64,000 nucleotides of DNA. It comes from Marinobacter alexandrii. GTDB taxonomy: Bacteria > Pseudomonadota > Gammaproteobacteria > Pseudomonadales > Oleiphilaceae. The translations under genes were made by a program, and so were the position numbers. The first letter of the stretch is position 1. The number at the start of each line of letters is the position of its first letter. The DNA lies in the NCBI RefSeq assembly GCF_005871205.1, contig NZ_SWKM01000015.1:372001-436000 (forward strand), written 5' to 3'. Below the pieces are notes generated by a model. It searched no databases. It worked only from the letters and a program-made list of their open reading frames with translations, and was not told where the DNA came from. Of the stretch, positions 19,197 through 29,234 are shown piece by piece.

Positions 19197-20585
19197 TCAG
19201 CCCCGCCGCCAGGTTGTGCCTTCGCGGGAATCGTCCAGGATGATGCCTTTGTCCGCCAACTCATCGCGGAGGCGATCGGCTTCGGCAAAATCCCGGGCTT
19301 TGCGGGCGTCGTTGCGGGCCTGAATCATTTGTTCAATATCCTCGGCACTGAGTTCGCCGCCGATGTCGGCCTGGAAAAATGCCTCCGGATCCTGCTGCAG
19401 CAGCCCCAGAATAGAACCCAGACGGACCAGGACCGCGGCACTCTGCTTGGCTTCCTGTTCGCGCCCGTCACGACGATGCTGATTGATGTCGTTGGCCACT
19501 GCATGCAGCACCGCAATGGCACCGGCGGTGTTGAAATCATCGTCCATCACTTCCATGAAACGGCGATCGTGCTCGGTTTCACCCACGTCCGCCGCCTTGG
19601 CCGGCACGATACCGCGCAGCGAATTGTATAGCTTGGTCAGGGTGCGACCGGCTTCGGCCAGGTTATCCTCGGAATAATCGACCTGGCTGCGGTAATGGCT
19701 GGAAACCAGGAAATACCGGACCACTTCCGCCGGATAGGTTTCGAGAATTTCGCGGATCGTGAAAAAGTTGCCCAGGGACTTGGACATTTTTTCCTTGTTC
19801 ACCCGGATCGCACCCGCGTGCATCCAGGCCCGGGCAAATTCGTGGCCGGTAGCGCATTCGGATTGGGCGATTTCATTCTCGTGGTGGGGGAACAACAGAT
19901 CCGGACCACCGCCATGGATATCAAAGGTATCGCCCAGGCACTCGGTCGACATCGCCGAACACTCGATATGCCAACCCGGGCGACCATCGCCCCAGGGTGA
20001 CGGCCAGCTGACCTCGCCCTCACCTGCGGCTTTCCAGAGCGCAAAGTCCGCTGGGCTGCGCTTGGCTTCCCGGACATCGATGCGAGCACCGGCAACCAGA
20101 TCTTCGAGCTTCTTTTTGCTCAACTTGCCATAGCCGGTAAATGAATCGACGGCGAAATAGACATCGCCGTTGTCGGCGGCGTAAGCGTGATTACTGGCAA
20201 TGAGTTTATGGATCATCGCCACAATCTCATCGATATAGCTGGTCGCCCTCGGCTCTTTGGTGGGCGGTAGAACGCCCAACCGGGCCTCGTCCTCGTGCAT
20301 GGCGCGAATCATGCGATCAGTCAGATCGGTGAAGGCTTCGCCATTTTCCTCCGCCCGACGCAGGATCTTGTCATCAATGTCGGTGATGTTGCGCACGTAG
20401 TTCACGGCGTAACCCCGATGCCTCAGGTATCGGGTGATGACATCGAATGCTACCAGCACCCGAGCATGGCCAAGGTGGCAGTAGTCGTAAACGGTCATGC
20501 CGCAGACGTACATCCGCACCTTACCCGGTTCAATAGGCTTAAACTCTTCCTTGCGCTGCGAGAGCGTGTTGTAAATGCGGATCAC
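19197..20585 (-). CDS. cysS: Cysteinyl-tRNA synthetase
   Basis: 462 residues. Class I synthetase with the HIGH-type motif CHLGHARV, the KMSKS motif ([11 protein letters not shown]), and zinc ligands including Cys28 and the [10 protein letters not shown] / PHHENE region. The start is GTG at 20585, overlapping the glnS stop as GTGA, so translation is probably coupled to gln[16 protein letters not shown]-like sequence before the anticodon-binding part fits the family. Confidence 0.97.
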   Translation of the reverse strand: MIRIYNTLSQRKEEFKPIEPGKVRMYVCGMTVYDYCHLGHARVLVAFDVITRYLRHRGYAVNYVRNITDIDDKILRRAEENGEAFTDLTDRMIRAMHEDEARLGVLPPTKEPRATSYIDEIVAMIHKLIASNHAYAADNGDVYFAVDSFTGYGKLSKKKLEDLVAGARIDVREAKRSPADFALWKAAGEGEVSWPSPWGDGRPGWHIECSAMSTECLGDTFDIHGGGPDLLFPHHENEIAQSECATGHEFARAWMHAGAIRVNKEKMSKSLGNFFTIREILETYPAEVVRYFLVSSHYRSQVDYSEDNLAEAGRTLTKLYNSLRGIVPAKAADVGETEHDRRFMEVMDDDFNTAGAIAVLHAVANDINQHRRDGREQEAKQSAAVLVRLGSILGLLQQDPEAFFQADIGGELSAEDIEQMIQARNDARKARDFAEADRLRDELADKGIILDDSREGTTWRRG

Positions 20586-22261
20586 TTGCCCCCCTTACCC
20601 CAGGAATCACGAAGCGTAACGGTTCGATTGAAGACCGGCCGGCCGGCGTTCTGCGACAGCAGCTCGTCGAAGAAGAAATAGCCCTCGCGCTCAAACTGGT
20701 ACGGCAGATCTGTGCGCGGCTGCACCAGGCCCCTTTCAACCCGCGCGCCGTGCAACACAACCAGGGATTCCGGGTTCAGGTGGTCGGTAAAATCGCCATC
20801 TTTGTCACTGTCCGGGGACTCGTGATTGAACAGACGGTCGTACTGGTTGATGTCGGCCTCGACGCTGTCAGTCGCCGATACCCAGTGCACCACACCATTG
20901 GGCTTGTAGCCTTCCGGATTCACACCCAGGGTGTTCGGATCGTATTCACATTTGAGCTCGACGATCTCGCCACTGGCGTCACGAATGATCTCACGGCAGG
21001 TCATCACATACCCGCCGCGCAGCCGCACCGCCTGGTCCGGAGCAAGGCGCTTCCATTTGCGCGGCGGCTCCTCGGCGAAGTCCTCACGATCGATGAACAG
21101 GGTCTGGCTCCAGGTGACCTCACGCTCCCCCATCTCCTGATTCTGGGGATGAACCGGCAGCACCAGCGTTTCGGTCTGGTCGGCGGGGTAGTTGGTCAGG
21201 GTGACCTTGAGCGGACGCATCACGCACATGGCGCGGGGTGCGCGGGTATTCAGGTCTTCCCGGATGGCGTGCTCTAGCATGCCCACGTCGACAGTACCGC
21301 CAGCCTTGTTAACTCCCACCATGTCGCAGAAGGTGCGGATCGATTCGGGCGTGTAACCACGGCGACGCATGCCGGAAATAGTCGGCATCCGCGGGTCGTT
21401 CCAGCCTTCCACAAAATTCTCATCCACCAGGCGCTTGAGTTTGCGCTTGCTGGTGATGGTGTAGTTCAGGTTCAGCCGGGCAAATTCAATCTGGCGCGGA
21501 TGGCAAGGGCCAGAAATGTTGTCCAACACCCAATCATAGAGCGGACGGTGATCCTCGAATTCCAGGGTACACAGGGAGTGGGTGATGTTTTCGATCGCAT
21601 CCGAGATCGGATGGGTGAAATCGTACATCGGGTAGATGCACCAGTTGTCCCCGGTCTGGTGATGGTCGGCGTAACGGACGCGATAGAGAATCGGGTCCCG
21701 CAGGTTGATGTTGGGAGACGCCATGTCGATCTTCGCCCGCAACACCAACTCGCCGTTCTGGTATTTACCGTCGCGCATGTCGCGGAACAGCTGGAGGTTT
21801 TCCTCCACTGGACGATCCCGGTACGGACTGTTCTTGCCCGGCTCCTTCAGGCTGCCACGGTACTCCGCCATCTGATCAGCCGAGAGCGCACAGACATAGG
21901 CCTTGCCATTCTCGATCAACTCCTCGGCAAAGGCGTACAGCGAGTCAAAGTAGTCCGATGCGTGACGAACCTCGCCCGCCCATTGGTAACCAAGCCAGGA
22001 CACGTCCGCCTTGATGGCATCGATGTACTCCTGGTTTTCCTTTTCCGGATTGGTGTCGTCAAATCGCAGGTTACATTCGCCGCCAAAGGTCTCCGCAATG
22101 CCGAAGTTCAGGCAAATGGATTTGGCGTGACCAATGTGCAGGTAGCCATTCGGCTCCGGCGGAAAGCGGGTTACCACCTTACCGGTGTGCTCGCCCTTGG
22201 CGATGGCGTCTTCGATCAGGCTCTGAATAAAATTGTGGGCTTTCTTCGATTCGGCGCTCAT
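20582..22261 (-). CDS. glnS: Glutaminyl-tRNA synthetase
   Basis: 559 residues. Class I enzyme that charges tRNA-Gln. The HIGH motif is seen as [15 protein letters not shown] and the KMSKS equivalent as ITSKRKL. The C-terminal beta-barrel anticodon domain includes [12 protein letters not shown]. It is the first gene of a glnS-cysS operon and divergent from ppiB. A TATAAT element lies on the minus strand at 22304-22299, 38 bases before the start, as a likely -10 box without a good -35. Confidence 0.97.
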   Translation of the reverse strand: MSAESKKAHNFIQSLIEDAIAKGEHTGKVVTRFPPEPNGYLHIGHAKSICLNFGIAETFGGECNLRFDDTNPEKENQEYIDAIKADVSWLGYQWAGEVRHASDYFDSLYAFAEELIENGKAYVCALSADQMAEYRGSLKEPGKNSPYRDRPVEENLQLFRDMRDGKYQNGELVLRAKIDMASPNINLRDPILYRVRYADHHQTGDNWCIYPMYDFTHPISDAIENITHSLCTLEFEDHRPLYDWVLDNISGPCHPRQIEFARLNLNYTITSKRKLKRLVDENFVEGWNDPRMPTISGMRRRGYTPESIRTFCDMVGVNKAGGTVDVGMLEHAIREDLNTRAPRAMCVMRPLKVTLTNYPADQTETLVLPVHPQNQEMGEREVTWSQTLFIDREDFAEEPPRKWKRLAPDQAVRLRGGYVMTCREIIRDASGEIVELKCEYDPNTLGVNPEGYKPNGVVHWVSATDSVEADINQYDRLFNHESPDSDKDGDFTDHLNPESLVVLHGARVERGLVQPRTDLPYQFEREGYFFFDELLSQNAGRPVFNRTVTLRDSWGKGGK

Positions 22262-22410
22262 ACGTTCTCTGTAGAAAAGGGTGGGTCAGAAACCGCCTAT
22301 TATACTCACAAATCTGAGCCGGACTCATGCATAGCGCGAAACTCTTGCGTACAATGAGCCCTTTAGCCCAACCAATTCTTTTGACCAATTATTCTAAACA
22401 GGAACGCCCG

Positions 22411-22920
22411 ATGATTCTGCTGCAAACCAACCTCGGTGACATCAAACTCGAGCTGGACCACGACAAGGCTCCCGAGACCGCCAAAAACTTCGAACAGTAC
22501 GTTCGTGACGGTTTCTACGACGGCCTGGTTTTCCACCGGGTGATCAGCAACTTTATGATTCAGGGTGGTGGCTTCGAGCCTGGCATGACGCCCCGCAAAA
22601 CCCGCGACCCGATCCAGAATGAAGCGGATAACGGCCTGAGCAACATGCAAGGTACAGTGGCCATGGCCCGCACCATGGACCCGCACTCCGCCACCGCGCA
22701 ATTCTTCATCAATGTCGAGAACAACGGCTTCCTCGATCACAGCGCCAAAAACGCGGAAGGCTGGGGATACTGTGTTTTCGGCAAGGTGGTTGAGGGCATG
22801 GACACGGTCAACCAGATTCGTGCTGTTCGCACGACCATCAAGGCTGGCCACCAGGACGTCCCGGCAGAAGACGTCATCATCATTTCCGCCAAGGTGCTTG
22901 AGGAGGGAGGTGCAGCGTGA
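22411..22920 (+). CDS. ppiB: Cytoplasmic peptidyl-prolyl isomerase B (cyclophilin)
   Basis: 169 residues. Cyclophilin fold with [32 protein letters not shown] and the C-terminal VNQIRAV region. No signal peptide, so cytoplasmic. ATG 22411 is preceded by AGGAACG; the frame extends upstream but that part overlaps the glnS promoter region and has no family match. Its stop overlaps the GTG start of lpxH (GTGA). Confidence 0.95.
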   Translation: MILLQTNLGDIKLELDHDKAPETAKNFEQYVRDGFYDGLVFHRVISNFMIQGGGFEPGMTPRKTRDPIQNEADNGLSNMQGTVAMARTMDPHSATAQFFINVENNGFLDHSAKNAEGWGYCVFGKVVEGMDTVNQIRAVRTTIKAGHQDVPAEDVIIISAKVLEEGGAA

Positions 22921-23642
22921 CCACGCTGTTTATCTCGGATCTCCACCTGGAGGAATCCCGGCCGGACATTACCGATGCGTTTCTCGGTTTCCTGCAGGAA
23001 AAGGCCCACGGTGTAGAAAAGCTCTACATCCTGGGCGACTTCTTTGAGGCCTGGATCGGCGATGACGAGCGCACGCCGCTGCAGGAACAGATTGCTGCAG
23101 CGCTTCGCGCCGTCAGTGAAAGCGGCACCGAGATCTTCCTGATGCACGGCAACCGCGACTTCCTGATTGGTCACGACTTCTGTGACCGGGCGGGGGCAAC
23201 GCTGCTTGATGACCCAACCGTCGTTGATCTGTACGGCACCGCTACGCTGCTGATGCACGGTGACAGCCTGTGTACCGCCGATGTGGAGTACCAGAAGTTC
23301 CGCGCCAACATGCGTAATCCCCAGTGGCAGCAGATGATCCTGCAGCGCCCGCTGGCTGATCGTCAGCAGATGGCGCGCCAACTGCGGGAAATCAGCATGG
23401 CCAAGAACCAGGGCAAGGCGGAAACCATCATGGACGTCACGCCGGAAGAAGTGGTCAAGGACATGGAGGCGCACGGCGTTCAGCGCCTGATCCATGGCCA
23501 CACTCACCGGCCGGCCGAGCATCATCTGCAGGCCAATGGTCAGCCGGCAAAGCGTATTGTGCTGGGTGACTGGGATACGCACGTTTGGTGGCTAGAGGTG
23601 CAGCCCGGCCAAGAGCCGGTGCTGGATAAAAAACCGCTGTAA
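22917..23642 (+). CDS. lpxH: UDP-2,3-diacylglucosamine diphosphatase LpxH
   Basis: 241 residues. Calcineurin-like phosphoesterase that makes lipid X in lipid A synthesis at the inner membrane. The metal motifs are [37 protein letters not shown] and [11 protein letters not shown] start at 22917 overlaps the ppiB stop, with GGAGGGAGG just upstream. The ppiB-lpxH pair is conserved in related bacteria. Confidence 0.96.
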   Translation: MTTLFISDLHLEESRPDITDAFLGFLQEKAHGVEKLYILGDFFEAWIGDDERTPLQEQIAAALRAVSESGTEIFLMHGNRDFLIGHDFCDRAGATLLDDPTVVDLYGTATLLMHGDSLCTADVEYQKFRANMRNPQWQQMILQRPLADRQQMARQLREISMAKNQGKAETIMDVTPEEVVKDMEAHGVQRLIHGHTHRPAEHHLQANGQPAKRIVLGDWDTHVWWLEVQPGQEPVLDKKPL

Positions 23643-23644
23643 CG

Positions 23645-23674
23645 AGAAAGGCCGGGCACATGCCCGGCCTTTCT
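23645..23674 (+). terminator. Terminator between convergent lpxH and the aap operon
   Basis: 13-bp stem AGAAAGGCCGGGC / GCCCGGCCTTTCT with a 4-base loop, starting two bases after the lpxH stop and followed by a T-rich stretch. Symmetry suggests it also serves the aap operon that ends at 23694 on the other strand. Confidence 0.8.
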
Positions 23675-23693
23675 GTTTCTGGCGCTGGGTTTT

Positions 23694-24503
23694 TTAGTGC
23701 GCCAGGATTTGCTTGAGGAACTGCTGCGTGCGCGGCTCCTGCGGGTTGCTGAAGAAGTCGTGAGGCGGCGCCTCCTCGACAATCTCCCCGCCATCCATAA
23801 AGATCACGCGGTCTGCCACGGTCTTGGCAAAGCCCATCTCGTGGGTGACGCAGAGCATGGTCATGCCGCTGCCGGCCAGTTCGATCATGACGTCCAGCAC
23901 TTCCTTGATCATCTCGGGATCCAGTGCCGACGTTGGCTCGTCAAACAGCATGATTTTCGGCTTCATGCAGAGCGCCCGGGCAATGGCTACCCGCTGCTGC
24001 TGACCGCCAGAGAGCTGACCCGGGAACTTATGGGCCTGATCCGGAATTTTCACCCGCTCGAGGTATTCCATGGCCGAGGCCTCCGCCTCCTTCCGTGGAA
24101 TCTTGCGAACCCAGATTGGCGATAGGCAGCAGTTCTCCAACACTGTTAAGTGCGGAAACAGATTAAAGTGCTGGAACACCATGCCAACTTCCCGACGCAC
24201 GTTATCGATGTGCCGAATATCGTCCGTCAACTCGACATTATCGACAATGATTTTGCCCTGCTGGTGTTCTTCCAGCCGGTTAATGCATCGGATAAATGTC
24301 GACTTGCCGGAACCGGACGGGCCACAGATAACAATCCGCTCGCCCTGCTTAATCGTGAGATTCAGGTCCTTGAGGACGTGAAAATCGCCGTACCATTTGT
24401 GCATCCCTTCAACCCGGATAATGCCCGGATTCTTCCCCGTCTCGCCCTGAGCGGAGGACTGTACTTCAGAAGTTTGGGTTTGTTCTGTCATTGGGTTACC
24501 CAT
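23694..24503 (-). CDS. aapP: General L-amino-acid ABC transporter, ATP-binding protein
   Basis: 269 residues from ATG 24503, which overlaps the upstream permease stop as TGATG; ATG 24491 (MTEQTQ) is an alternative and neither has a clear ribosome site. Walker [11 protein letters not shown]-loop region [13 protein letters not shown], signature LSGGQQQR and Walker [12 protein letters not shown] are intact. It energises uptake of polar amino acids through AapQ and AapM. Last gene of aapJQMP. Confidence 0.94.
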   Translation of the reverse strand: MGNPMTEQTQTSEVQSSAQGETGKNPGIIRVEGMHKWYGDFHVLKDLNLTIKQGERIVICGPSGSGKSTFIRCINRLEEHQQGKIIVDNVELTDDIRHIDNVRREVGMVFQHFNLFPHLTVLENCCLSPIWVRKIPRKEAEASAMEYLERVKIPDQAHKFPGQLSGGQQQRVAIARALCMKPKIMLFDEPTSALDPEMIKEVLDVMIELAGSGMTMLCVTHEMGFAKTVADRVIFMDGGEIVEEAPPHDFFSNPQEPRTQQFLKQILAH

Positions 24504-25591
24504 CAGGTTTTGTGACCGGTGTCGAGTTTGCGTTCGAGGTTCTGGCTGTAACGGGAAATGCCGAAACAGAATATCCAGAAACAGAAGGCCACGAAAACAT
24601 AGCCCTCCACGGCGACGTTCTGCCAGGCCGGGTCCGTAACGGTTGACTGAACGGTGCCGAGAACATCGAACAGACCGATAATCAGGACCAGCGTGGTGTC
24701 TTTGAACAGTGCAATAAAGGTGTTCACGATGCCGGGTATAACCAGCTTCAAGGCTTGCGGCAGCACCACAAGCCCCATCTTGCGCCAATAACCCAGACCA
24801 AGTGCGTCGGCTGCTTCGTATTGCCCTCTCGGGATGGCCTGCAAGCCACCGCGAATAACTTCAGCCATGTAGGCAGACTGCCAAAGCGTGATACCAATCA
24901 GCGCTCGCATCAGCTTCTCAAAGTTCATTCCCTCGGGCAGGAACAGTGGCAGCATGACCGACGCCATAAACAGCACGGTAATCAGCGGCACCGCTCGCCA
25001 GACTTCAATGAACACCACGCTGAGACCGCGAATGATCGGCATCTCCGAGCGACGCCCAAGCGCCAGCAAAATACCAATGGGCAACGATGCCAGGATCCCG
25101 ATATAGGCCAGGATCAAGGTCAGCATCAAGCCGCCCCATTTGGTGCTTTCTACGGCTTCAAGGCCGAAGAGGCCGCCTGGAATCAGGAAGTAGCCAATCA
25201 CTGGCAGGCCGGTCATGCCGAAGATGCCAAACCATTTACGGGCGGGGAACCGCTCGATGAACTGGGGCACGAAGGCCACTGCCAGCAGCAGGAACATCAG
25301 GTCCACACGCCACTGCAGCTCGTCCGGGTAGAACCCGTAAATGAAGAAGTTCAGACGCTGGTCAATGAACAACCAGCAGGCACCCGCACCGGAACAGTCG
25401 CTGGCATCAGCGCCCAGGAAGTCTGCATCGAACAGAGCCCAGTTCAGGATCGGTCCAACGCTGGTCACAACCAGGTAGCCGACGACAACCGTGAGCAAGG
25501 CGTTGTACCAGGTAGAGAACAGATGCTCGCGCATCCATTTCACAGGCGTGAGGGCCTTTTTAGGTGGTTTCATGGTGGACTCAGTCATCAT
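24503..25591 (-). CDS. aapM: General L-amino-acid ABC transporter, permease AapM-type
   Basis: 362 residues. A long N-terminal part with extra membrane segments (about 26-60 and 95-175) precedes the BPD_transp_1-type core (about 155-350) with [21 protein letters not shown], the EAA loop that docks on the ATPase. The extended N-terminus is typical for AapM/BztC. Two acidic Cys-containing bases before it ([11 protein letters not shown]) may form an external loop with a disulfide. Start overlaps the aapQ stop by four bases. Confidence 0.93.
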   Translation of the reverse strand: MMTESTMKPPKKALTPVKWMREHLFSTWYNALLTVVVGYLVVTSVGPILNWALFDADFLGADASDCSGAGACWLFIDQRLNFFIYGFYPDELQWRVDLMFLLLAVAFVPQFIERFPARKWFGIFGMTGLPVIGYFLIPGGLFGLEAVESTKWGGLMLTLILAYIGILASLPIGILLALGRRSEMPIIRGLSVVFIEVWRAVPLITVLFMASVMLPLFLPEGMNFEKLMRALIGITLWQSAYMAEVIRGGLQAIPRGQYEAADALGLGYWRKMGLVVLPQALKLVIPGIVNTFIALFKDTTLVLIIGLFDVLGTVQSTVTDPAWQNVAVEGYVFVAFCFWIFCFGISRYSQNLERKLDTGHKT

Positions 25592-26775
25592 CGCTCCTTA
25601 ATCGCCACGGCCCGGTTGTAGATGTTCATGAACAGCGAGATCGACAGACTGATGGTCAGATAAACCGCCATGGTAATGGCGACCACCTCAACCGCTTGCC
25701 CTGTCTGGTTCAGGGTCGTGCCCATGAACACGGCCACCAGGTCGGGATAACCAATGGCGGTCGCGAGCGAGGAGTTCTTGGCAAGGTTCAGATACTGACT
25801 GGTCAATGGTGGGATGATGACCCGCATGGCCTGGGGAATCACGACCAACCGCAGGGTCAGCCCATTCGACAACCCAAGCGCCTTGGACGCCTCGGTCTGT
25901 CCCTTACTCACCGACAGGATACCGGACCGAACAATCTCGGCGATAAAACTGGCCGTGTACAGCGAGAGCGCCAGCCACAGCGCCGCGAGTTCCGGAATGA
26001 TGGTGATACCACCGCCAAAATTGAAACCTTTCAGTGCCGGAACCTCCCACTCCAGCGGACTACCCGCTACGAAGTAGGCCAGTACTGGCAGGAGCACCAG
26101 AATGGCAACACCAACTTTGAAGGTCGGGAAAATCTGGCCCGTCGCCAGTTGCCGTTTCTTGGCCCAGATACGGATGCAAACCACCGCAGCAATGGCGACC
26201 AGAAGTGCACCCCAGACCAACCCGAACCCGTCCTGAGTCAGCGGCTCCGGAACGTACAGGCCACGATTGTTGAGGAACATCGTGCCACCCACCTCGATAC
26301 TCTGTCGTGGTGACGGCAAGGCACCCAAGACTGCGAAATACCAGAAGAAGATCTGCAGCAGCAAGGGAATGTTTCGGATCACTTCGATGTAGAAAAGCGA
26401 GACCTTGGCTACCAGCCAGTTACTCGACAGGCGCGCCACACCGATGAGGAAGCCAAGCAGGGTTGCCGCGATAATACCCATGACTGAGACGAGCAAGGTG
26501 TTGGTAAGACCAACCCAGAAAGTCCGTCCGTAGGACATGGTGGCATCGTACGGCACCAGGCTCATGATGATGCCGAATCCGGCGGTTTCCTCGAGGAAGC
26601 CGAAACCGGTGCTTATACCCCTGCTCTCCATATTTGAAAGCGTATTTTCTACCAGAGTCCAGCCAGCCCAGAACACCGCTGCAATGGCCACGACTTGGAA
26701 GAACAAAGAACGTACCCGGGGGTCATACCAGGGCTTTGGCCCCGCAGGCTTTGAGTCAACTGTTTGTTTTTTCAT
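25588..26775 (-). CDS. aapQ: General L-amino-acid ABC transporter, permease AapQ-type
   Basis: 395 residues from ATG 26775, which has GGGA eight bases upstream; the frame stays open to 26802. Membrane segments near 25-45, 90-125 and through the C-terminal half; the EAA-type loop EASKALGLSNGLTLRLVVIPQAM is present. It pairs with AapM to form the channel. A stem-loop at 26823-26850 separates it from aapJ. Confidence 0.93.
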   Translation of the reverse strand: MKKQTVDSKPAGPKPWYDPRVRSLFFQVVAIAAVFWAGWTLVENTLSNMESRGISTGFGFLEETAGFGIIMSLVPYDATMSYGRTFWVGLTNTLLVSVMGIIAATLLGFLIGVARLSSNWLVAKVSLFYIEVIRNIPLLLQIFFWYFAVLGALPSPRQSIEVGGTMFLNNRGLYVPEPLTQDGFGLVWGALLVAIAAVVCIRIWAKKRQLATGQIFPTFKVGVAILVLLPVLAYFVAGSPLEWEVPALKGFNFGGGITIIPELAALWLALSLYTASFIAEIVRSGILSVSKGQTEASKALGLSNGLTLRLVVIPQAMRVIIPPLTSQYLNLAKNSSLATAIGYPDLVAVFMGTTLNQTGQAVEVVAITMAVYLTISLSISLFMNIYNRAVAIKER

Positions 26776-26822
26776 GAAAATTCCCGGAAAGCTTCCCTGC
26801 ATTTTACTTCGTCAGAGACAAC

Positions 26823-26850
26823 AGCGGGTGCTCAATCTAGAGCACCCGCT
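26823..26850 (-). promoter_or_regulatory. Intercistronic stem-loop between aapJ and aapQ
   Basis: Perfect 11-bp stem AGCGGGTGCTC / GAGCACCCGCT with a 6-base loop and no T run on the minus strand. Such hairpins after a binding-protein gene commonly protect the upstream mRNA from exonucleases and raise its level above the permease genes. This role is inferred. Confidence 0.6.
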
Positions 26851-26864
26851 TCGGCTTTCAGGTC

Positions 26865-27890
26865 TTATCGAACCGGCGGTGCATACATGATGCCGCCTTC
26901 AGTCCAGAGCGCGTTGATGCCGCGATCGAGACCGAGCGGGGTGTCCGGACCCACGTTGCGATCGTACATTTCGCCGTAGTTACCAACCAACTTCACAACC
27001 TTGTGGCCGAAATCAGCTGGCAAGCCAAGCTTGGCGCCCATGTCACCGTCGGTACCCAGCAGACGCTGAATGTTCGGGTTATCGGATTTCAGCATGTCGT
27101 CGGCATTGGCGCTGGTCACACCCAGCTCTTCGGCGTTGATCTGCACCGACAGTACCCACTTCACGATGTTGAACCACTGATCGTCGCCCTGACGAACCAC
27201 CGGGCCCAGAGGCTCTTTGGAGATGGTGTTAGGCAGGATCTTGGCCGACTCCGGATCAGCCAGCTTGGAGCGCAGGGCCGCCAGCTGGGAGCGGTCGGAC
27301 GTCAGAACGTCGCAGCGACCGGCGGAGAAGCCCTGAACGGTCTGCTCAGAGGTATCAAATACGATCGGTTTGAATTCCATGCCCTTGGCACGGAAATAGT
27401 CGGACAGGTTCAGCTCAGTGGTGGTACCTGACTGGATACACACGGTAGCGCCGTCCAGCTGGGTAGCGTCATCAACACCAATGTCCTTGTTGATCAGGAA
27501 GCCCTGGCCGTCGTAATAGTTCACGCCGGCAAAGTTCAGACCCAGTGAGGCGTCACGGGTGAGCGTCCAGGTGGTGTTGCGGGAAAGCATGTCGATTTCA
27601 CCTGACTGCAAGGCAGTAAAGCGCTCTTTCGCAGTCAGCGGTGTGAATTCAACGGCCTTGGGATCGCCAAAGACAGCGGCGGCAACGGCACGACAGGTAT
27701 CGACATCGATGCCGGTCCAGTTACCTTTCTCATCAGGCTGGGAGAACCCGGGCAGACCACTGGTAACGCCGCACTGAAGATGCCCCTTTTCCTTCACATT
27801 TTCCAACGTCGTTGCAGCCATCGCACTGCTGGCCGCAAACGCGCCAGATACCAGTGCCATTCCCAGGACAATCGATTTCGTCTTATTCAT
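26865..27890 (-). CDS. aapJ: General L-amino-acid ABC transporter, periplasmic binding protein
   Basis: 341 residues from ATG 27890, with GGAGATC upstream. A cleavable signal peptide ends near SSAMAA (residues 20-26). The mature protein starts with TTLENVKEKGHLQCGV and continues with the family-3 binding-protein blocks GNWTGIDVDTCRAVAAAVFGD and LSRNTTWTLTRDASLG. Two cysteines in the mature part may pair. It captures amino acids in the periplasm for AapQMP. A sigma-54-type promoter and NtrC-type site lie upstream. Confidence 0.95.
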   Translation of the reverse strand: MNKTKSIVLGMALVSGAFAASSAMAATTLENVKEKGHLQCGVTSGLPGFSQPDEKGNWTGIDVDTCRAVAAAVFGDPKAVEFTPLTAKERFTALQSGEIDMLSRNTTWTLTRDASLGLNFAGVNYYDGQGFLINKDIGVDDATQLDGATVCIQSGTTTELNLSDYFRAKGMEFKPIVFDTSEQTVQGFSAGRCDVLTSDRSQLAALRSKLADPESAKILPNTISKEPLGPVVRQGDDQWFNIVKWVLSVQINAEELGVTSANADDMLKSDNPNIQRLLGTDGDMGAKLGLPADFGHKVVKLVGNYGEMYDRNVGPDTPLGLDRGINALWTEGGIMYAPPVR

Positions 27891-27933
27891 TATCGGATCT
27901 CCGAACTTCGGTTGGTTGCTTCGCGATGGGTTC

Positions 27934-27949
27934 AGCAAATTGTGAGCCA
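27934..27949 (-). promoter_or_regulatory. Sigma-54 promoter of the aap operon
   Basis: Minus strand TGGCTCACAATTTGCT against the consensus TGGCACG-N4-TTGCW: ten of the twelve fixed bases match, including GG and GC at exact spacing. Transcription would start near 27922, about 32 bases before aapJ. Confidence 0.65.
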
Positions 27950-27956
27950 TGCAAGC

Positions 27957-27969
27957 TATGTTATTGATA
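27957..27969 (-). promoter_or_regulatory. IHF-like site between enhancer and promoter
   Basis: Minus strand TATCAATAACATA against WATCAANNNNTTR, with one mismatch in the last three bases, inside a very AT-rich stretch. IHF commonly bends DNA between NtrC sites and sigma-54 promoters. Confidence 0.4.
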
Positions 27970-28035
27970 TATTGTATTTATTTTCATTTTTACCAGCCTA
28001 ACCTTCCCGGCCGGTCAATGAGAGCGACCAGATTG

Positions 28036-28051
28036 GGACCAGCGTGGTGCA
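28036..28051. promoter_or_regulatory. NtrC-type enhancer site upstream of aapJ
   Basis: GGACCAGCGTGGTGCA compared with the NtrC pattern GCACCA-N3-TGGTGCA: one mismatch outside the centre. It lies about 108 bases upstream of the sigma-54 -12 element, a usual distance for an NtrC enhancer. Confidence 0.55.
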
Positions 28052-28152
28052 CCAACTCTAATAGGTCGCCCTATTCCGAGGCAAGATTTAAGGGCCGTCC
28101 CCCTATAAAGTAGAACAAAGTTCGAGAAATCAACTAGTTTTTAGAGAAAAAT

Positions 28153-29037
28153 TTATGCGGATGTTTCCATCTGGGCAGGCTCACGATAGGTCTCGAGACG
28201 CTTCAGCCAGCCGCTCAGCCAACGCTCCTTTTCGATGGGATTCTCGGCATTTTCGGCTCGACGGGTTAACACCCGAGCAGCAGCCTCTCGAAAACTCATC
28301 AGCGCCGACCGCTCGGCCGTTTCCTGCTCCATTTCCAGCAGCACCTGCAGCAAGCCCCAGCCCTGTCCGTTGTAACGCTCCATACGGGACACACCCTCGC
28401 CCTTGAAGTTAACGTAATCCATCAGCGCATAGATACCACCCGGTGTGGCTGCCAACGCCTTGAGCCTCTTGCGTACCAACGGCTGCTGGGCTTCGGAGAC
28501 CTCCGCAACGACTTTCTCCAGGGATTCTTTGGCCCGACGCACGATGAACTCCGCCTGCAGTCCCTGGGAGCCGGCGAGGAATGCCTGCAATTCGGCGATC
28601 TCTACCGAGTCTTCCGCCGCCAGGAACGCCTCCCGGTTCGGCCAGGGCGCATCCATCGGATCGAGCTTCCGCAGCCACTCTGGCACTGCTAACTGGCGCT
28701 GGGTCATGTACTGGATCAGCGCCGGAAAGCTCTCAACGAATCTGCCTTCAACGCCCTTCGGATACCAGATGAAGTGACCGATGCCCAGAGACGGGAAATC
28801 TTCACCCTCGTTCCAGTGCACCAGGCATTCCAGCTTCCCGGCACACTCATTACGAAAGATCTGAGCCCCAACCCATTCCATCTGTCCAGGCTCCAGGGTT
28901 ATGGAGAGATCAGGCTCATCGGTTTCCCCCACTGCTTCTTCTTTCATGCCCGCAGTCTCGTCGGACTGGTTCTCCGGAGCATCGCAGGCGGTCAGAAACA
29001 GTACGACGGCCATCAATATCCACACGTTCTTGATCAT
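28153..29037 (-). CDS. Lysozyme-like lipoprotein of unknown function
   Basis: 294 residues. A lipoprotein signal with lipobox FLTAC (Cys18) and an acidic linker (about 20-50) precede a globular domain. The start of that domain, IFRNECAGK then WNEGEDFPSLGIGHFIWYP (about 60-92), resembles the catalytic front of T4-type lysozymes (Glu in a short helix, then GIGH), which suggests a GH24 or lysozyme-superfamily fold; this is inference. Conserved-looking GGIYALMDYVNFKGEG and RYNGQGWGLLQVL follow. The gene stands alone, with ATG start, and no operon partner. Probably attached to a membrane in the envelope and possibly acting on, or only binding, peptidoglycan. Confidence 0.7.
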   Translation of the reverse strand: MIKNVWILMAVVLFLTACDAPENQSDETAGMKEEAVGETDEPDLSITLEPGQMEWVGAQIFRNECAGKLECLVHWNEGEDFPSLGIGHFIWYPKGVEGRFVESFPALIQYMTQRQLAVPEWLRKLDPMDAPWPNREAFLAAEDSVEIAELQAFLAGSQGLQAEFIVRRAKESLEKVVAEVSEAQQPLVRKRLKALAATPGGIYALMDYVNFKGEGVSRMERYNGQGWGLLQVLLEMEQETAERSALMSFREAAARVLTRRAENAENPIEKERWLSGWLKRLETYREPAQMETSA

Positions 29038-29234
29038 AGTTTCGTTAACACCTCGGTCTTTGACTGGAGGGGAAATGCCAACCTGCTTCCCGATCCGGTT
29101 TGCTTCGACTCATTATGGAACAGAGCCGATTCTGCCGTGACAAAAACCGCCTTACGATATGGAAATAAACCACATTGACTTCTCACGAACGGCCAGACAG
29201 TCTTCTCACTATCCTAAAAACAAACGGACTTCCC

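Noticed and set aside
19052-19288. A longer malate synthase start at 19288
   Set aside because: The extra 79 residues overlap the end of cysS, lack family similarity and have no ribosome site.
28113-28123. Palindrome GAAC-AAA-GTTC near the NtrC-type site
   Set aside because: Too short to be significant and not linked to a known operator.
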